Assembly: GCA_964573295.1 (NCBI GenBank)
Contig: CAZNJE010000013.1
Location: forward strand, 22,198 to 86,197
Direction of reading: 5' to 3'
Source of the DNA: CAYQJL01 sp964573295
Lineage (GTDB): Bacteria; Eisenbacteria; RBG-16-71-46; CAIMUX01; WJJG01
DNA: 64,000 nucleotides
In this document: piece after piece, positions 45,642 to 54,066 of the stretch
Numbering within the stretch: the stretch's first letter is position 1
Layout: each line of letters starts with the position of its first letter
The notes under the pieces: generated by a model
The model's input: the letters and a program-made list of their open reading frames with translations, nothing else
The model's database searches: none
Told to the model about the DNA's origin: nothing
Program-made: the position numbers and the translations under genes

Positions 45642-47309
45642 ATGGCCAACCTTCACCGCCACTCGGTCCTCACCTTCCCCGGAACAACTCTCATGACTCT
45701 CATGGCAGCCGCCCTCGTGATGGGCTCGTCTCTGCTGTTGCCCTCAGTGTCCCGGGCCGACACCGAGCTTCTCTGGTCCTTCGCCGGCAACGGCAGCCTG
45801 GAAGCCATCGCCGCCTTCCCGGACATTGATGGAGATGGCGGCCCCGACATCGTCTTCGAAGGCTACGGCAGCGGCCCCTCGGGCGTGGACCACGTCTTCG
45901 CCGTACGCGGCGCATCGGTGGGCACCGGCGAGATGATCTGGTCGGCGCGCCCGATCGGCGGCGCGAGCAGCGGCGGCGGCAGCGGCGACAACTGCCTGCG
46001 CATGGGACCCGACCTCAACGGCGACGGCTTCCCCGAGGTCCTGCTCGCCACCGCCTGGGGTGGGCGCACCGCCTATGCGCTCAATGGCCTCACCGGCGAG
46101 ACGTTCTGGAGCTTCGACACCTACCTCCAGCCGCAGTCGGGGTGGGTCTACGCGATGGATGACCTGGGCAGCGACATCACCGGGGACGCCGTCCCCGAGG
46201 TCGTCATCTGCTGCGGCAGCTACAACGACCGAATGTACTGCCTGAACGGCGCGACCGGCGAGCAGGTCTGGGTCTACAACGGGCAGGATGCGTCCTTAGA
46301 GATTCGTTCGTGCCAGGACATCAACAACGACGGCATTCGTGACGTCGTCGCGGGACTGGGCGACAACTCAGTGCCCGAGCAAGTGATCGCGCTCAGCGGC
46401 GCCGACGGCGGGCTCCTGTGGTCGCGCCCCACCGGCGGCTCGGTGTGGAATCTCACCTTCGTCAGCGACCTGGACGGCGACGGCATACGCGAGGTCGTCC
46501 CGGCCCTGTGGGAAGGCGCCTTGATGTGCATCAACGGGCGCACGGGCGCCGTGGAATGGAACGTGAGCGCTCCCTACCAGCAGCGCGTGGCCACACTGCA
46601 GGATGTCAACGGGGACGGCTACGATGACGTGGTCGTTGGATTCAACACGTCGATCGGGGTGCGCGCCTACGACGGCACCGACGGCACGCTGCTCTGGACC
46701 GCGATCACGCCCGACTGGGTATGGGCGGTCGATCAGGTCGCCGATTGCACCCAGGATGGCATAGGCGATGCGGTGGCCGGCGATTTTGACGGCTACATGT
46801 ACTTGATCGACGGGGTGAGCGGCGAGATCGTCTGGAGCTGGCTCAACCCCACGGGCGATAAGATCATGACGATCCGCGGCGTCCCCGACCTCAACGGCAA
46901 CGGCCAGCCCGACGTCGTGGGCGGCACGCAGCTGCTCTACAGCCCGCCGACCGGCGGCAATGTCTACGCCGTCGAGGGCAATCACGAACCGATGTCGGTC
47001 CCCGAACTCGTGCTCGATCAGGGCCATGGCCTGCGCCTTTCGCCGGCTTACCCCAATCCCGCGCACGGGCACGTTTCCTGGAAGCTGGGTGCACAGCAGG
47101 GCGGATACGTGCAGGTGCTCGTCATCGGTGCCGACGGCCGCCGCGTGGCTGAGCTCGGCGGCTTCAGGGCCGCCGCGGGAAGCGAGGTCGGTCTGTCGTG
47201 GAACGGTCTGGACCGCTTCGGCCGGCCGGTGGCCGCGGGCATCTACCACACGCGCGTCTTACTCGACGGCGAGCTGGCGGCACAAGGTCGGGTCGTGCAG
47301 GTTCGGTAA
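45642..47309 (+). CDS. Secreted FG-GAP/PQQ-like beta-propeller with C-terminal sorting domain
   Basis: The 555-residue protein has a signal peptide (TLMTLMAAALVMGSSLLL to SRA) and about seven propeller blades rich in calcium-type DxDxDG loops (FPDIDGDGGPDIVFEGYG and LNGDGFPEVLLATAWG), each alternating with GLTGE or GATGE turns. The C-terminal ~85 residues from LSPAYPNPAHG to the terminal strand form the FlgD-like sorting domain. Strong AGGAGGAG precedes the ATG at 45642. It is probably a surface-exposed binding protein; no catalytic residues were seen. Confidence 0.9.
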   Translation: MANLHRHSVLTFPGTTLMTLMAAALVMGSSLLLPSVSRADTELLWSFAGNGSLEAIAAFPDIDGDGGPDIVFEGYGSGPSGVDHVFAVRGASVGTGEMIWSARPIGGASSGGGSGDNCLRMGPDLNGDGFPEVLLATAWGGRTAYALNGLTGETFWSFDTYLQPQSGWVYAMDDLGSDITGDAVPEVVICCGSYNDRMYCLNGATGEQVWVYNGQDASLEIRSCQDINNDGIRDVVAGLGDNSVPEQVIALSGADGGLLWSRPTGGSVWNLTFVSDLDGDGIREVVPALWEGALMCINGRTGAVEWNVSAPYQQRVATLQDVNGDGYDDVVVGFNTSIGVRAYDGTDGTLLWTAITPDWVWAVDQVADCTQDGIGDAVAGDFDGYMYLIDGVSGEIVWSWLNPTGDKIMTIRGVPDLNGNGQPDVVGGTQLLYSPPTGGNVYAVEGNHEPMSVPELVLDQGHGLRLSPAYPNPAHGHVSWKLGAQQGGYVQVLVIGADGRRVAELGGFRAAAGSEVGLSWNGLDRFGRPVAAGIYHTRVLLDGELAAQGRVVQVR

Positions 47310-47317
47310 GGCGCGTC

Positions 47318-47372
47318 CAACGCGTATCCAACGCGTATCCAACGCGTATCCCATGCGTATTCCATGCGTGTC
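47318..47372. repeat. 11-bp tandem repeat, five units
   Basis: CAACGCGTATC occurs three times exactly (47318-47350), followed by two diverged units (47351-47372). It starts 9 bp after the FG-GAP gene stop. Confidence 0.95.
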
Positions 47373-47453
47373 CTGCCACGCACGCCGCGATCCTGGAGGA
47401 TGCCCGGGGCCTGATCGCTGGGGCGGAGCAGGGGTAGCCGATCATGGGTCCTG

Positions 47454-48635
47454 TCACCGGGAAAGCAGCGCACCGGACCAGAGCTCGCGACAGAACACGT
47501 CCCAGGGCAGTACCTCGATCCCATCGGCGGTCTGGCGGCGGTCGGGTTCGCGCGAGACGACCAGGCAGCGCCGGGGCGTGCGTTCATCCATGAGCGCGCG
47601 GAGCCCTTTCAGGTCCACGGCGCGAATCTCGCGCGAGGACTTGCACTCGATGGCGAGATCCATGTCGCCGACGATGAGATCGACCTCGAAGCCGGACCTG
47701 GTCCGCCAGAAACTCAGAGGTTGGTCGACCCGCTTGTAGTGCAGGAAGGCCCGCACTTCATTCAGGATGACATGCTCGAAGGCACGCCCGAATGCGTCGG
47801 TTCCTTCTTCGATCGAGCGTACTTCGGGGTGAAGTGCGTTGGCGACCCCCACGTCGAAGAAGTAGAACTTCTCGGTTTCAACAAGCTGCCGCTTAGCGCG
47901 CCGACGCCAGGGCTCCAGCCGAAAGCCCAGCAGCGTGTCGTCGAGAATCTGATAGTAGCTGCGAATGGTGCTGGCCGAGACGCCGCTTTCCCGAGCGGCA
48001 TTCGCGTAGTTGACTTGTTGGGCATGCATAAGCCCGGCCACCCGCATGAAGCGGGTGAACGCGGGGATGTTTCGGGTGGCCGCTTCGTCCACGACCTCCT
48101 CTTTGATGTAGTTGTTGATGTAGGCCTTCAGTAGCGGCGCAGGATCGTCCACCAGATAGTGGGCCGGGAGGGCGCCGTGGCGCAGAAGCCGGAAAAGATC
48201 CACCTCCCCGATCTCACGGGTGGTAAGAGGCAGCAAGGAGTTGTCCGTGGCCCGACCGCCCAGGAGATTGTGAGATCGTCGGCGGAGCTTTCGGGCGCTC
48301 GATCCACACAGGATGAACGAGATGGCGGTGTTCTCCAGCAGCCAGTGAACCTCTTCCAGAAGAGGGGGGACCTTCTGGATTTCATCGATCACGACGAGTG
48401 AGGGCCTTTGGGCCAGGAGATGCTCCCGAAGGAGGTAGGGCCGGACGGTCAATTCGGCGCTAAGTTCAGTGTCGAGAAGGTCATAGAAGCGCGCTTCCGG
48501 AAAGGCCGTGTGGAGATAAGTCGTCTTGCCGACTTGACGGGGGCCCCAAAGAAACGCCGCGCTGGATCCGGTGAGCGGATTCGGGATGCGCGTGACCTCC
48601 AAGCGACGCTCAAATCTGGAAATCCGAGGACTCAT
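47454..48635 (-). CDS. Stand-alone AAA ATPase with DUF4143 and nuclease-like C-terminus
   Basis: The 393-residue protein has Walker A GPRQVGKTT (about 31-39), Walker B LVVIDEIQKV and sensor-1 ILCGSSARKL. A helix-turn-helix-like segment (SGVSASTIRSYYQILDDTL) follows, then the DUF4143 domain with restriction-nuclease-like GFEVDLIVGDMDLAIECK. This family is common in accessory regions; its role is unproven, with defence or toxin-antitoxin functions often suggested. A 24-bp palindrome lies immediately upstream of the ATG. All ATPase motifs are intact. Confidence 0.9.
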   Translation of the reverse strand: MSPRISRFERRLEVTRIPNPLTGSSAAFLWGPRQVGKTTYLHTAFPEARFYDLLDTELSAELTVRPYLLREHLLAQRPSLVVIDEIQKVPPLLEEVHWLLENTAISFILCGSSARKLRRRSHNLLGGRATDNSLLPLTTREIGEVDLFRLLRHGALPAHYLVDDPAPLLKAYINNYIKEEVVDEAATRNIPAFTRFMRVAGLMHAQQVNYANAARESGVSASTIRSYYQILDDTLLGFRLEPWRRRAKRQLVETEKFYFFDVGVANALHPEVRSIEEGTDAFGRAFEHVILNEVRAFLHYKRVDQPLSFWRTRSGFEVDLIVGDMDLAIECKSSREIRAVDLKGLRALMDERTPRRCLVVSREPDRRQTADGIEVLPWDVFCRELWSGALLSR

Positions 48636-48636
48636 G

Positions 48637-48660
48637 TGCGGAATTTCGCGAAAATCCGCA
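48637..48660. promoter_or_regulatory. 24-bp palindrome touching the start of the DUF4143 ATPase
   Basis: TGCGGAATTTCGCGAAAATCCGCA matches its own reverse complement at 22 of 24 positions. It begins 2 nt upstream of the ATPase ATG (minus strand), where a bound protein would block translation or transcription. Confidence 0.65.
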
Positions 48661-49168
48661 GATGAGTCAACGATTTTACTCGTTTCCCCTCGACCGGCTC
48701 GAGCGGTGGCGGGCGTCGACGCCTTCTTCGTGGGGTACGATACCGGGTTTCACGTCGCCGATGTTCAGAATTCAGCCAACGTCGCACCCATCGGGACAGC
48801 AACGATCGGGTACTCCGCCCGCGGGATCGACGTGAGTGGGACCATCGTCTGTGTCGCGGACTCGTACGCCGGATTTCGGATAATCGACATTGCAGATCCT
48901 TCGAATCCTGAGACGATCGGGATACTTGATCTGCAAAGAGTCGCATTCGACGCGCAACTCCATGGATCGCTGGCTTTCGTCGTCACACGCTTCACAGGCC
49001 TCGACATCGTGGACATCGCAGACCCCACCAATCCCGAGGTTCTCAGCACGATTGACGTCGGAAGTGGCGCCGGCGCTGCGGCCCGCGATAGTTTCGTCTA
49101 CCTGATTGATTGTAGTTCCACACTATATGTGATCGACATAACAAACCCAGAGAGCCCCGCTATTGTCC

Positions 49169-49194
49169 ATGCAGACTCCGGATGCAGACTCCGG
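49169..49194. repeat. 13-bp tandem duplication causing a frameshift
   Basis: ATGCAGACTCCGG is present twice without spacer (49169-49181 and 49182-49194). Removing one copy joins HADSG to FGYLRSIAIDGDHVYV in a single open frame. Confidence 0.95.
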
Positions 49195-49424
49195 ATTCGG
49201 ATATCTTCGCAGTATTGCTATCGATGGTGACCACGTCTATGTGACCGATGGGGAGACCGGCCTCACGATCATGGATCTCAGCACCCCGTCGGTCCCCTCT
49301 CACGTTGGCGTGCTGCCTATGGAGGGATACGCCCGGGGCGTGGCCGTATCCAACGGGCTCGCGTGCATTGCCGGGGCGCAAGGAGGCATGCGCGTCGCAG
49401 ATGGTAAGCTCACCCACGAGCCCC

Positions 49425-49450
49425 TGCGTGGTGGGACTGCGTGGTGGGAC
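49425..49450. repeat. Second 13-bp tandem duplication in the LVIVD remnant
   Basis: TGCGTGGTGGGAC is present twice without spacer (49425-49437 and 49438-49450). Removing one copy does not by itself restore the downstream frame, so at least one further indel lies nearby. Confidence 0.9.
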
Positions 49451-49784
49451 AATCAGCCCACCTGAATCCGTTTGGCATCGCGGCCTCCGCTGATTACGTC
49501 TTCTTGGGGGCCGGCGATCTGTTCATCTACCCAGCCCAGTGTGGCACAGGTGGTATAGACCCGGATGCATGGCGCACGGGAATCCCCGGCCTGCTAGGCC
49601 CGGGTCGGACAGATCTCGTCTGGGACGAACAGGACGGTTATCGATTTGTGCCCTCAGGAGCGCCTTCACACACAGATCGAGGATGAGGCGCATCCTCCCA
49701 CTCATTGATCTTCGGCCCGGTCGCATCGTCTCTGAGCCGGGATTGACCATTGGAGGAGCCCTGGAGAGACGGTATCTTATCTCC

Positions 49785-49982
49785 ATGGGATCGCATCTAA
49801 CCGAGGAGTACATCGCCCAACTGAGACGGATGACGGGCGAGCAGAAATGGCACGCGGCATTCCGACTCTACTGGGGCGCCCGCATGCTCAAAGCGACCGC
49901 GCTCCGTGAGCAGCACCCGGATTGGAGCGCGGAGCAGATTGAGCAGAAGGTGAAGGAAATCTTCCTCCATGCCCGAACCTGA
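49785..49982 (+). CDS. Small helical protein paired with a nucleotidyltransferase
   Basis: The 65-residue, highly charged helical protein has the pattern EQKWHAAFRLYWGARMLKAT and LREQHPDWSAEQIEQKVKEI. Similar short proteins precede nucleotidyltransferases in other genomes, to my recollection. Its end overlaps the next gene by 14 nt. No good ribosome site precedes the ATG; GGAGAG is about 15 nt too far away, and a leaderless message is possible. It is probably the antitoxin-like or partner subunit of the following gene. Confidence 0.65.
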   Translation: MGSHLTEEYIAQLRRMTGEQKWHAAFRLYWGARMLKATALREQHPDWSAEQIEQKVKEIFLHART

Positions 49983-50535
49983 ACCTTTCGTGATTTTCAC
50001 GAGAAGATTGGAACAGCTTGCCCTTCAGTACATGGTGTCCGGCTCAATCGCCTCGATCTACTATGGCGAACCGCGGCTCACTAACGATGTTGACATCATC
50101 TTGGTCCTTCCGTCGAGCTCAGTGGAGCGCTTCTTGGCTGCATTCCCGTTGGACGAGTTCTACTGCCCACCTCTCGACGTCATACATCTGGAACGGGCGC
50201 GCCCCGAGCGGGGCCACTTCAACCTCATCCACCATGAGACCGGCTTCAAGGCAGATATCTATCTCGCTCACAACGACCAGCTCCACCAGTGGGGACTCGA
50301 CCGCGTGCGACAGGTCTTCCTGGGAACCGATACGATTCGTCTGGCGCCTCCCGAGTACGTGATCATCCGCAAGCTTCAATTCTACAAGGAAGGGGGGCAT
50401 GAGAAGCACCTGCGGGACATCCAGCGCATGCTCGTTGCGCTCGACGATCAGTGGAGCCGGGACGAGCTACTGAATCTGATCGGACGCTACGGTTTGGCTG
50501 ATGCATGGAACAGGGCTGAGCACTACACTGCCTAG
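49969..50535 (+). CDS. Nucleotidyltransferase of AbiEii-like type
   Basis: The 188-residue NTase-fold protein has Gly25-Ser26 and Asp40-Val-Asp42 (RLTNDVDIILV), a third acidic strand (FKADIYLAH) and a following helical region with YVIIRKLQFYKEGG. This is the AbiEii/toxin-like NTase layout. Together with the overlapping 65-residue protein it resembles a two-gene toxin-antitoxin module. All visible catalytic residues are intact. It is convergent with a second NTase gene 75 bp away. Confidence 0.8.
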   Translation: MPEPEPFVIFTRRLEQLALQYMVSGSIASIYYGEPRLTNDVDIILVLPSSSVERFLAAFPLDEFYCPPLDVIHLERARPERGHFNLIHHETGFKADIYLAHNDQLHQWGLDRVRQVFLGTDTIRLAPPEYVIIRKLQFYKEGGHEKHLRDIQRMLVALDDQWSRDELLNLIGRYGLADAWNRAEHYTA

Positions 50536-50610
50536 TCCGCAGGCATGTGCCGGGGATGATCGCCACGCCCGCAACGAACACGCGCCGGCACGTTGTCCTT
50601 GGCCGCCCGG

Positions 50611-51420
50611 CTAACGCAGACGCGGCCAGGCGCCACGAATGCTGCCTGGATGAAACAGGACCCGGCCTTCGCCAAGGGCATCCGGAAGAACGCCTGCCGT
50701 TTCCTTCAGTAGCAGGCCATGCTCGTCCAAGACGCATGTTCCGGCATCATCCGGAGGAAGCACCTCCACGATGCGCCTCGCTTCATCGAGGATCCTGCGC
50801 CAGCGTCGTGACAATTCCCCCGCATCCGGCGTCTCCCCCCGGAAGGACAGCGACGACACCTCCGCCTGCGAATACCGGCTCGACCGGGCGGCCTGTTCGA
50901 GGATGGCCGCGGGGCTGAAGCCGGGATCCTTGCCGCTGGCGGCCCAGGCGAGATACCCCAGCGGCTGTATGGCTTCATCGCTCGTCATCACATCCACCCA
51001 GTCGCGAACCTCCAGACGTCCGACCAGCGCGAGGACCTTGTTGGTGGCCAGATCCACGGGATGGAGCGTCAGGCCCAGTGCCTCATGTTCCACGAGTGGG
51101 AAGAACCGAAAGGCGCTGTCTTGCGCCCACTGGAACGCGACCGCCTCACCCGATCGCCGCGCAACGGCCTCGATGAACCCGGGATACCGGCGCAGCACCT
51201 CGAGCTCACATCCATGGGACTCGAGCAGTGCGCGGTCGGCCTGCCAGCTGGCTTCCACGGCCACCGCGGTATCGTGAAACAGGTCGATGTCTCGCGAAAC
51301 CCGCGCCGAGGCGCTGAAGGCATTGAGTGCGGCCGCGCCGGCCACATAGCTCTCACCCCGCTCCATGCGGGCTCGTGCCATTACTCGGCAGAGTTCTCTT
51401 TGGAGTTCTGTAAGAACCAT
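50611..51420 (-). CDS. Second nucleotidyltransferase-like protein (AbiEii-related)
   Basis: The 269-residue protein has an NTase-fold N-terminus: SYVAGAAALNAFSASARVSRD with Asp44-Ile-Asp46, then HPVDLATNKVLALVGRLEVRDW, typical of AbiEii/DUF6036-like NTases. The Gly-Ser of the classical motif is Gly28-Ala29. A C-terminal helical region follows. It overlaps by 40 nt the end of a 75-residue upstream gene on the same strand. The arrangement mirrors the neighbouring 49.8-kb pair. Confidence 0.75.
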   Translation of the reverse strand: MVLTELQRELCRVMARARMERGESYVAGAAALNAFSASARVSRDIDLFHDTAVAVEASWQADRALLESHGCELEVLRRYPGFIEAVARRSGEAVAFQWAQDSAFRFFPLVEHEALGLTLHPVDLATNKVLALVGRLEVRDWVDVMTSDEAIQPLGYLAWAASGKDPGFSPAAILEQAARSSRYSQAEVSSLSFRGETPDAGELSRRWRRILDEARRIVEVLPPDDAGTCVLDEHGLLLKETAGVLPDALGEGRVLFHPGSIRGAWPRLR

Positions 51421-51608
51421 CGTTTCAGGGTAGCGGCTTTCTGAAACGCCGCCCGGTCTCCGTGCTTCTCAATTGCTTCTAGGACTGTTACAGCTTCCCG
51501 GATCGTCTGCGGATAGTAGTCCGGACGAAGAAACCACAAGCAACGATCTCGGTACTCGTCGACCAACTGGTAGACCTCGTCCATGGCTGTCGTCTTGTCC
51601 GGCTTCAT
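51381..51608 (-). CDS. Small helical partner of the second nucleotidyltransferase
   Basis: The 75-residue protein is aromatic- and charge-rich (YQLVDEYRDRCLWFLRPDYY, LEAIEKHGDRAAFQKAATL). Two helices are likely. It has no DNA-binding motif I can name. It overlaps the NTase start by 40 nt, so the two must be made together; an antitoxin-like role is inferred from this arrangement. The ATG lies after AGGATCGCTGTGCC, a weak ribosome site. Confidence 0.65.
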   Translation of the reverse strand: MKPDKTTAMDEVYQLVDEYRDRCLWFLRPDYYPQTIREAVTVLEAIEKHGDRAAFQKAATLKRWFLQNSKENSAE

Positions 51609-51762
51609 GGCACAGCGATCCTAGAACCGGAGGCACACGGACACAAGAACCCTTGGTGGAGCCGGCTGGCCGGCGCCTCGAGGAGGCCACCAACACACCT
51701 CGGTCGCGTGGCGTTTCCGAGCGTACTCCGCCCAGCGGACAAGCGTCCTCGGGCTGGCAGCC

Positions 51763-51829
51763 GGACTCGCACCCGAACTCGCACCCGAACTCGCGCTCGA
51801 GCTCGCCCGCAGGCTCGCACCCGGGCTCA
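51763..51829. repeat. Degenerate 12-bp tandem repeat
   Basis: Units of ACTCGCACCCGA and variants such as GCTCGCCCGCAG and GCTCGCACCCGG run for about five copies immediately downstream of the GHMP kinase remnant's stop, on the complementary strand. Confidence 0.7.
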
Positions 51830-52568
51830 ACTCAGCGGAATCACCACGTGGCTGCGCAGCGGGCAGCTCGCCATGACGTTCGGCGGGACCTCACCGAGCA
51901 GCAGGAGCATGTCCCCTCCCCCGGCGCCGGTGGGCTTGACCCTGAGCCCATGGCCGCGGGCCCAGGCGGCCACCTTCTCGTAGGCCGGGGGCACGTAGTC
52001 GATCCTGGCGGCGGCCATGAGCGTCCTGATCCGCTCGAGATACTCGTCGAGTCGGTCCTTCCAGCCCGTGGCGCCGGGCACGCTGCGCAGCGTCTCGGCC
52101 AGCGCATCGCCGGCGGCACGACTGCCAGCGGTGGCCCGCGCGCTGGTAGCGAAGCGCGATCACCCCGACGCACTCGGCGGCCGATGACCCCAGGCCGAGT
52201 TTCAGGTCTCGGCCTTCCTCGTCGCGCCCCCGCAACTCCCACCGGTCGATGCAGGGATCGGGTAGCCCGTGTTCACGTTCAAACTCGGCGAGCTCGGGCA
52301 CCGGCTCGCGCAACGCCGCGGCGATGACCGGGGAACGCTCACCGGGGCCCTCCGCGGGCCTCCCGCCGCCGCCCCCATCTTCCGGCGGCGGGGTGGCAGC
52401 GGGGTCATCCACGTCACACTTCGGCGCCGGGCGCGGGTGGAGGGGCACCTCCTCCTGACGCCGCTCTTCCACATAGAGATAGCGCGGCACGGGACTGAGC
52501 AGCGACCATCCGCCGCGAAGCACGGCATACTCGCCGCAGATCATGACCTTGCCGGGAATGCGAATCAT
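51827..52568 (-). pseudogene. Phosphomevalonate kinase-like GHMP kinase remnant
   Basis: After GGAGG and an ATG at 52568, frame 1 gives MIRIPGKVMICGEYAVLRGG and, near residue 115, the ATP-loop LGLGSSAAECVGVIALR. The frame then shifts, and a different frame carries the C-terminal part, AAARIDYVPPAYEKVAAW and the third GHMP motif VKPTGAGGGD. Only about 99 residues' worth of DNA separates the two motifs, where intact family members have roughly 160-180. The centre is therefore deleted as well as frameshifted. If functional it would have served mevalonate isoprenoid synthesis. Confidence 0.78.
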
Positions 52569-52694
52569 GGGGTTCCTCCATCCTGTCGAGGCAACCTATC
52601 ACACGGCTCGGAAGCCGTCTTGCCCAGCAGCACCAGGCTGGCGTGAGAGACCGCGCCCCGGGTGGCCACCCCTGGGCTCTTCCTGCTTGCATCT

Positions 52695-52741
52695 TGTCAA
52701 ATCATTTGACAGAATATATGTCATCTTGTCAAATCATTGAC
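52695..52741. promoter_or_regulatory. Repeated palindromic operator upstream of a DUF4143-type ATPase
   Basis: TGTCAAATCATTTGACA (52695-52711) is a perfect palindrome with 7-bp arms and a 3-nt centre. A near-copy TGTCAAATCATTGAC begins at 52727, exactly 32 bp further. AT-rich TATATG lies between them. It sits just before the ribosome site of the ATPase. Confidence 0.8.
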
Positions 52742-52754
52742 TAGGAGGCACGGT

Positions 52755-53951
52755 TTGAATCCGCCTGAAGCAATAGAATTACATTCAATGGCCATGGAGA
52801 AGGTCTCCAGCTACGAGCGTCGGCGATTCCTCTTCGACGAGCTTCTCGAGCCACGTGGCAAGCATCACGTCGGCGTTCTGGGTCCCCGCGGGGCCGGCAA
52901 GACGGTCATGCTCCTGCAGCTGGCATCGGCAACGGAGAATGCCATCTACTTGTCGCTTGATACCGTCGATCCGGACGCCGACGTCTTCGACCTCGTGCGC
53001 ACGCTTGCCGAGACCTATGGCTACCGGTCGTTCTTTCTCGATGAGGTGCACTATCACCCCGGCATCGAAGCCACGCTCAAGAAGATCTACGACTTCCTTC
53101 AAGTACGGCTGATTTTCACCAGCTCGATGGCGATATCGCTGCACCGATCCGCTCAGGATCTTTCGCGCCGGGTTCGCCTCGTGTCCCTCTATCCCTTCTC
53201 CTACCGCGAATCCCATGCCTTTCGCCACGGCGAGCTGCTTCCCCGTCTGTCGTTGCGCGACATCATCGAGCACCGCTGGCATGCGAATCACCTCCGGGCT
53301 TCGCATGGGTTCGACGAGTACATGCGGGGAGGCTTGATGCCCTTCTCGCTGGAGGAGCCAGACGTCCTCCCGCTTCTGGAGAACATCCTGGAGACGATCA
53401 TCTCCCGTGATGTCCCCAAGGTCGCACAGCTTCGCCTCGATGAACTCGAGCTCATGCGCAAGATGGTCCAGTTCATCGGCCGAGCCGGCATCGACGGCAT
53501 CAACTACACGAGCCTGGCCCGGAATCTTTCGATCACGAAGTACAAGGCCGAGCAGTACGTGGATCTGCTGGAGATGGCCTTCGTCCTCCAGAGGATCTTC
53601 CCGGCGGGCACGAACGTCCTTCGTGAACCCAAGCTTCTCCTATGCCTGCCGTACCGGCTGCTGTACCGCGAGTGGACCGAAGCCCTCGGCGGCCTGCGCG
53701 AGGACTTCTGCGTGCAAGCCCTGCGGCAGGCGGAGGTCCCGGTCCACTACCTGAAGAGCACGCGGGGCCAGAAGACACCCGACTACCTCATCGAGCTGGA
53801 TGAGGAGACGTTGGTCGTCGAAGTGGGAGGCCGGGGGAAGGGCCGGGAGCAGTTCAAGGGCGTGACGCCGGACCGCAAGCTCATCATGACGCACAGCGAT
53901 CGCACCGACGGGATCTACCGGCCCCTGCCGCTCCTCGGCTACCTGGTCTAG
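52755..53951 (+). CDS. Stand-alone AAA ATPase (DUF4143-type)
   Basis: The 398-residue protein has Walker A GPRGAGKT, a Walker B-like FFLDEVHYH, sensor-1 LIFTSSMAISL and the family segment LVSLYPFSYRESHAFRHGEL. A winged-helix-like portion (YTSLARNLSITKYKAEQYVDLL) follows, then a C-terminal nuclease-like PDYLIELDEETLVVEVGGRG. TTG at 52755 is chosen because AGGAGG lies 6 nt upstream; an ATG 12 codons later is an alternative. The promoter region carries two palindromic sites, suggesting autoregulation. Confidence 0.87.
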   Translation: MNPPEAIELHSMAMEKVSSYERRRFLFDELLEPRGKHHVGVLGPRGAGKTVMLLQLASATENAIYLSLDTVDPDADVFDLVRTLAETYGYRSFFLDEVHYHPGIEATLKKIYDFLQVRLIFTSSMAISLHRSAQDLSRRVRLVSLYPFSYRESHAFRHGELLPRLSLRDIIEHRWHANHLRASHGFDEYMRGGLMPFSLEEPDVLPLLENILETIISRDVPKVAQLRLDELELMRKMVQFIGRAGIDGINYTSLARNLSITKYKAEQYVDLLEMAFVLQRIFPAGTNVLREPKLLLCLPYRLLYREWTEALGGLREDFCVQALRQAEVPVHYLKSTRGQKTPDYLIELDEETLVVEVGGRGKGREQFKGVTPDRKLIMTHSDRTDGIYRPLPLLGYLV

Positions 53952-54066
53952 ATCACCGGAGGAAGCTCCTTCGTCATTGACACCGCATGGATAACCCGCC
54001 CAAGGCACCCGCCCAGAAGGCGGCCGTCCACCAACCACTCGCATGCGCCGAACGGGTCCAACCACC

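Larger units (their letters stand above)
48634..49686 (+). pseudogene. LVIVD-repeat secreted protein, broken by frameshifts
   Basis: Repeats of the LVIVD type (YAGFRIIDIADPSNPETIG, GLDIVDIADPTNPEVLS and LYVIDITNPESPAIV) run in frame 1 to 49230, continue in frame 2 (GLTIMDLSTPSVPSHVG) to 49465, then in frame 1 again (HLNPFGIAASADYVFLGAG) to 49686. The first break is an exact 13-bp tandem duplication at 49169-49194. No signal peptide is visible at the beginning and no sorting domain at the end, so both termini are probably lost. Confidence 0.8.
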
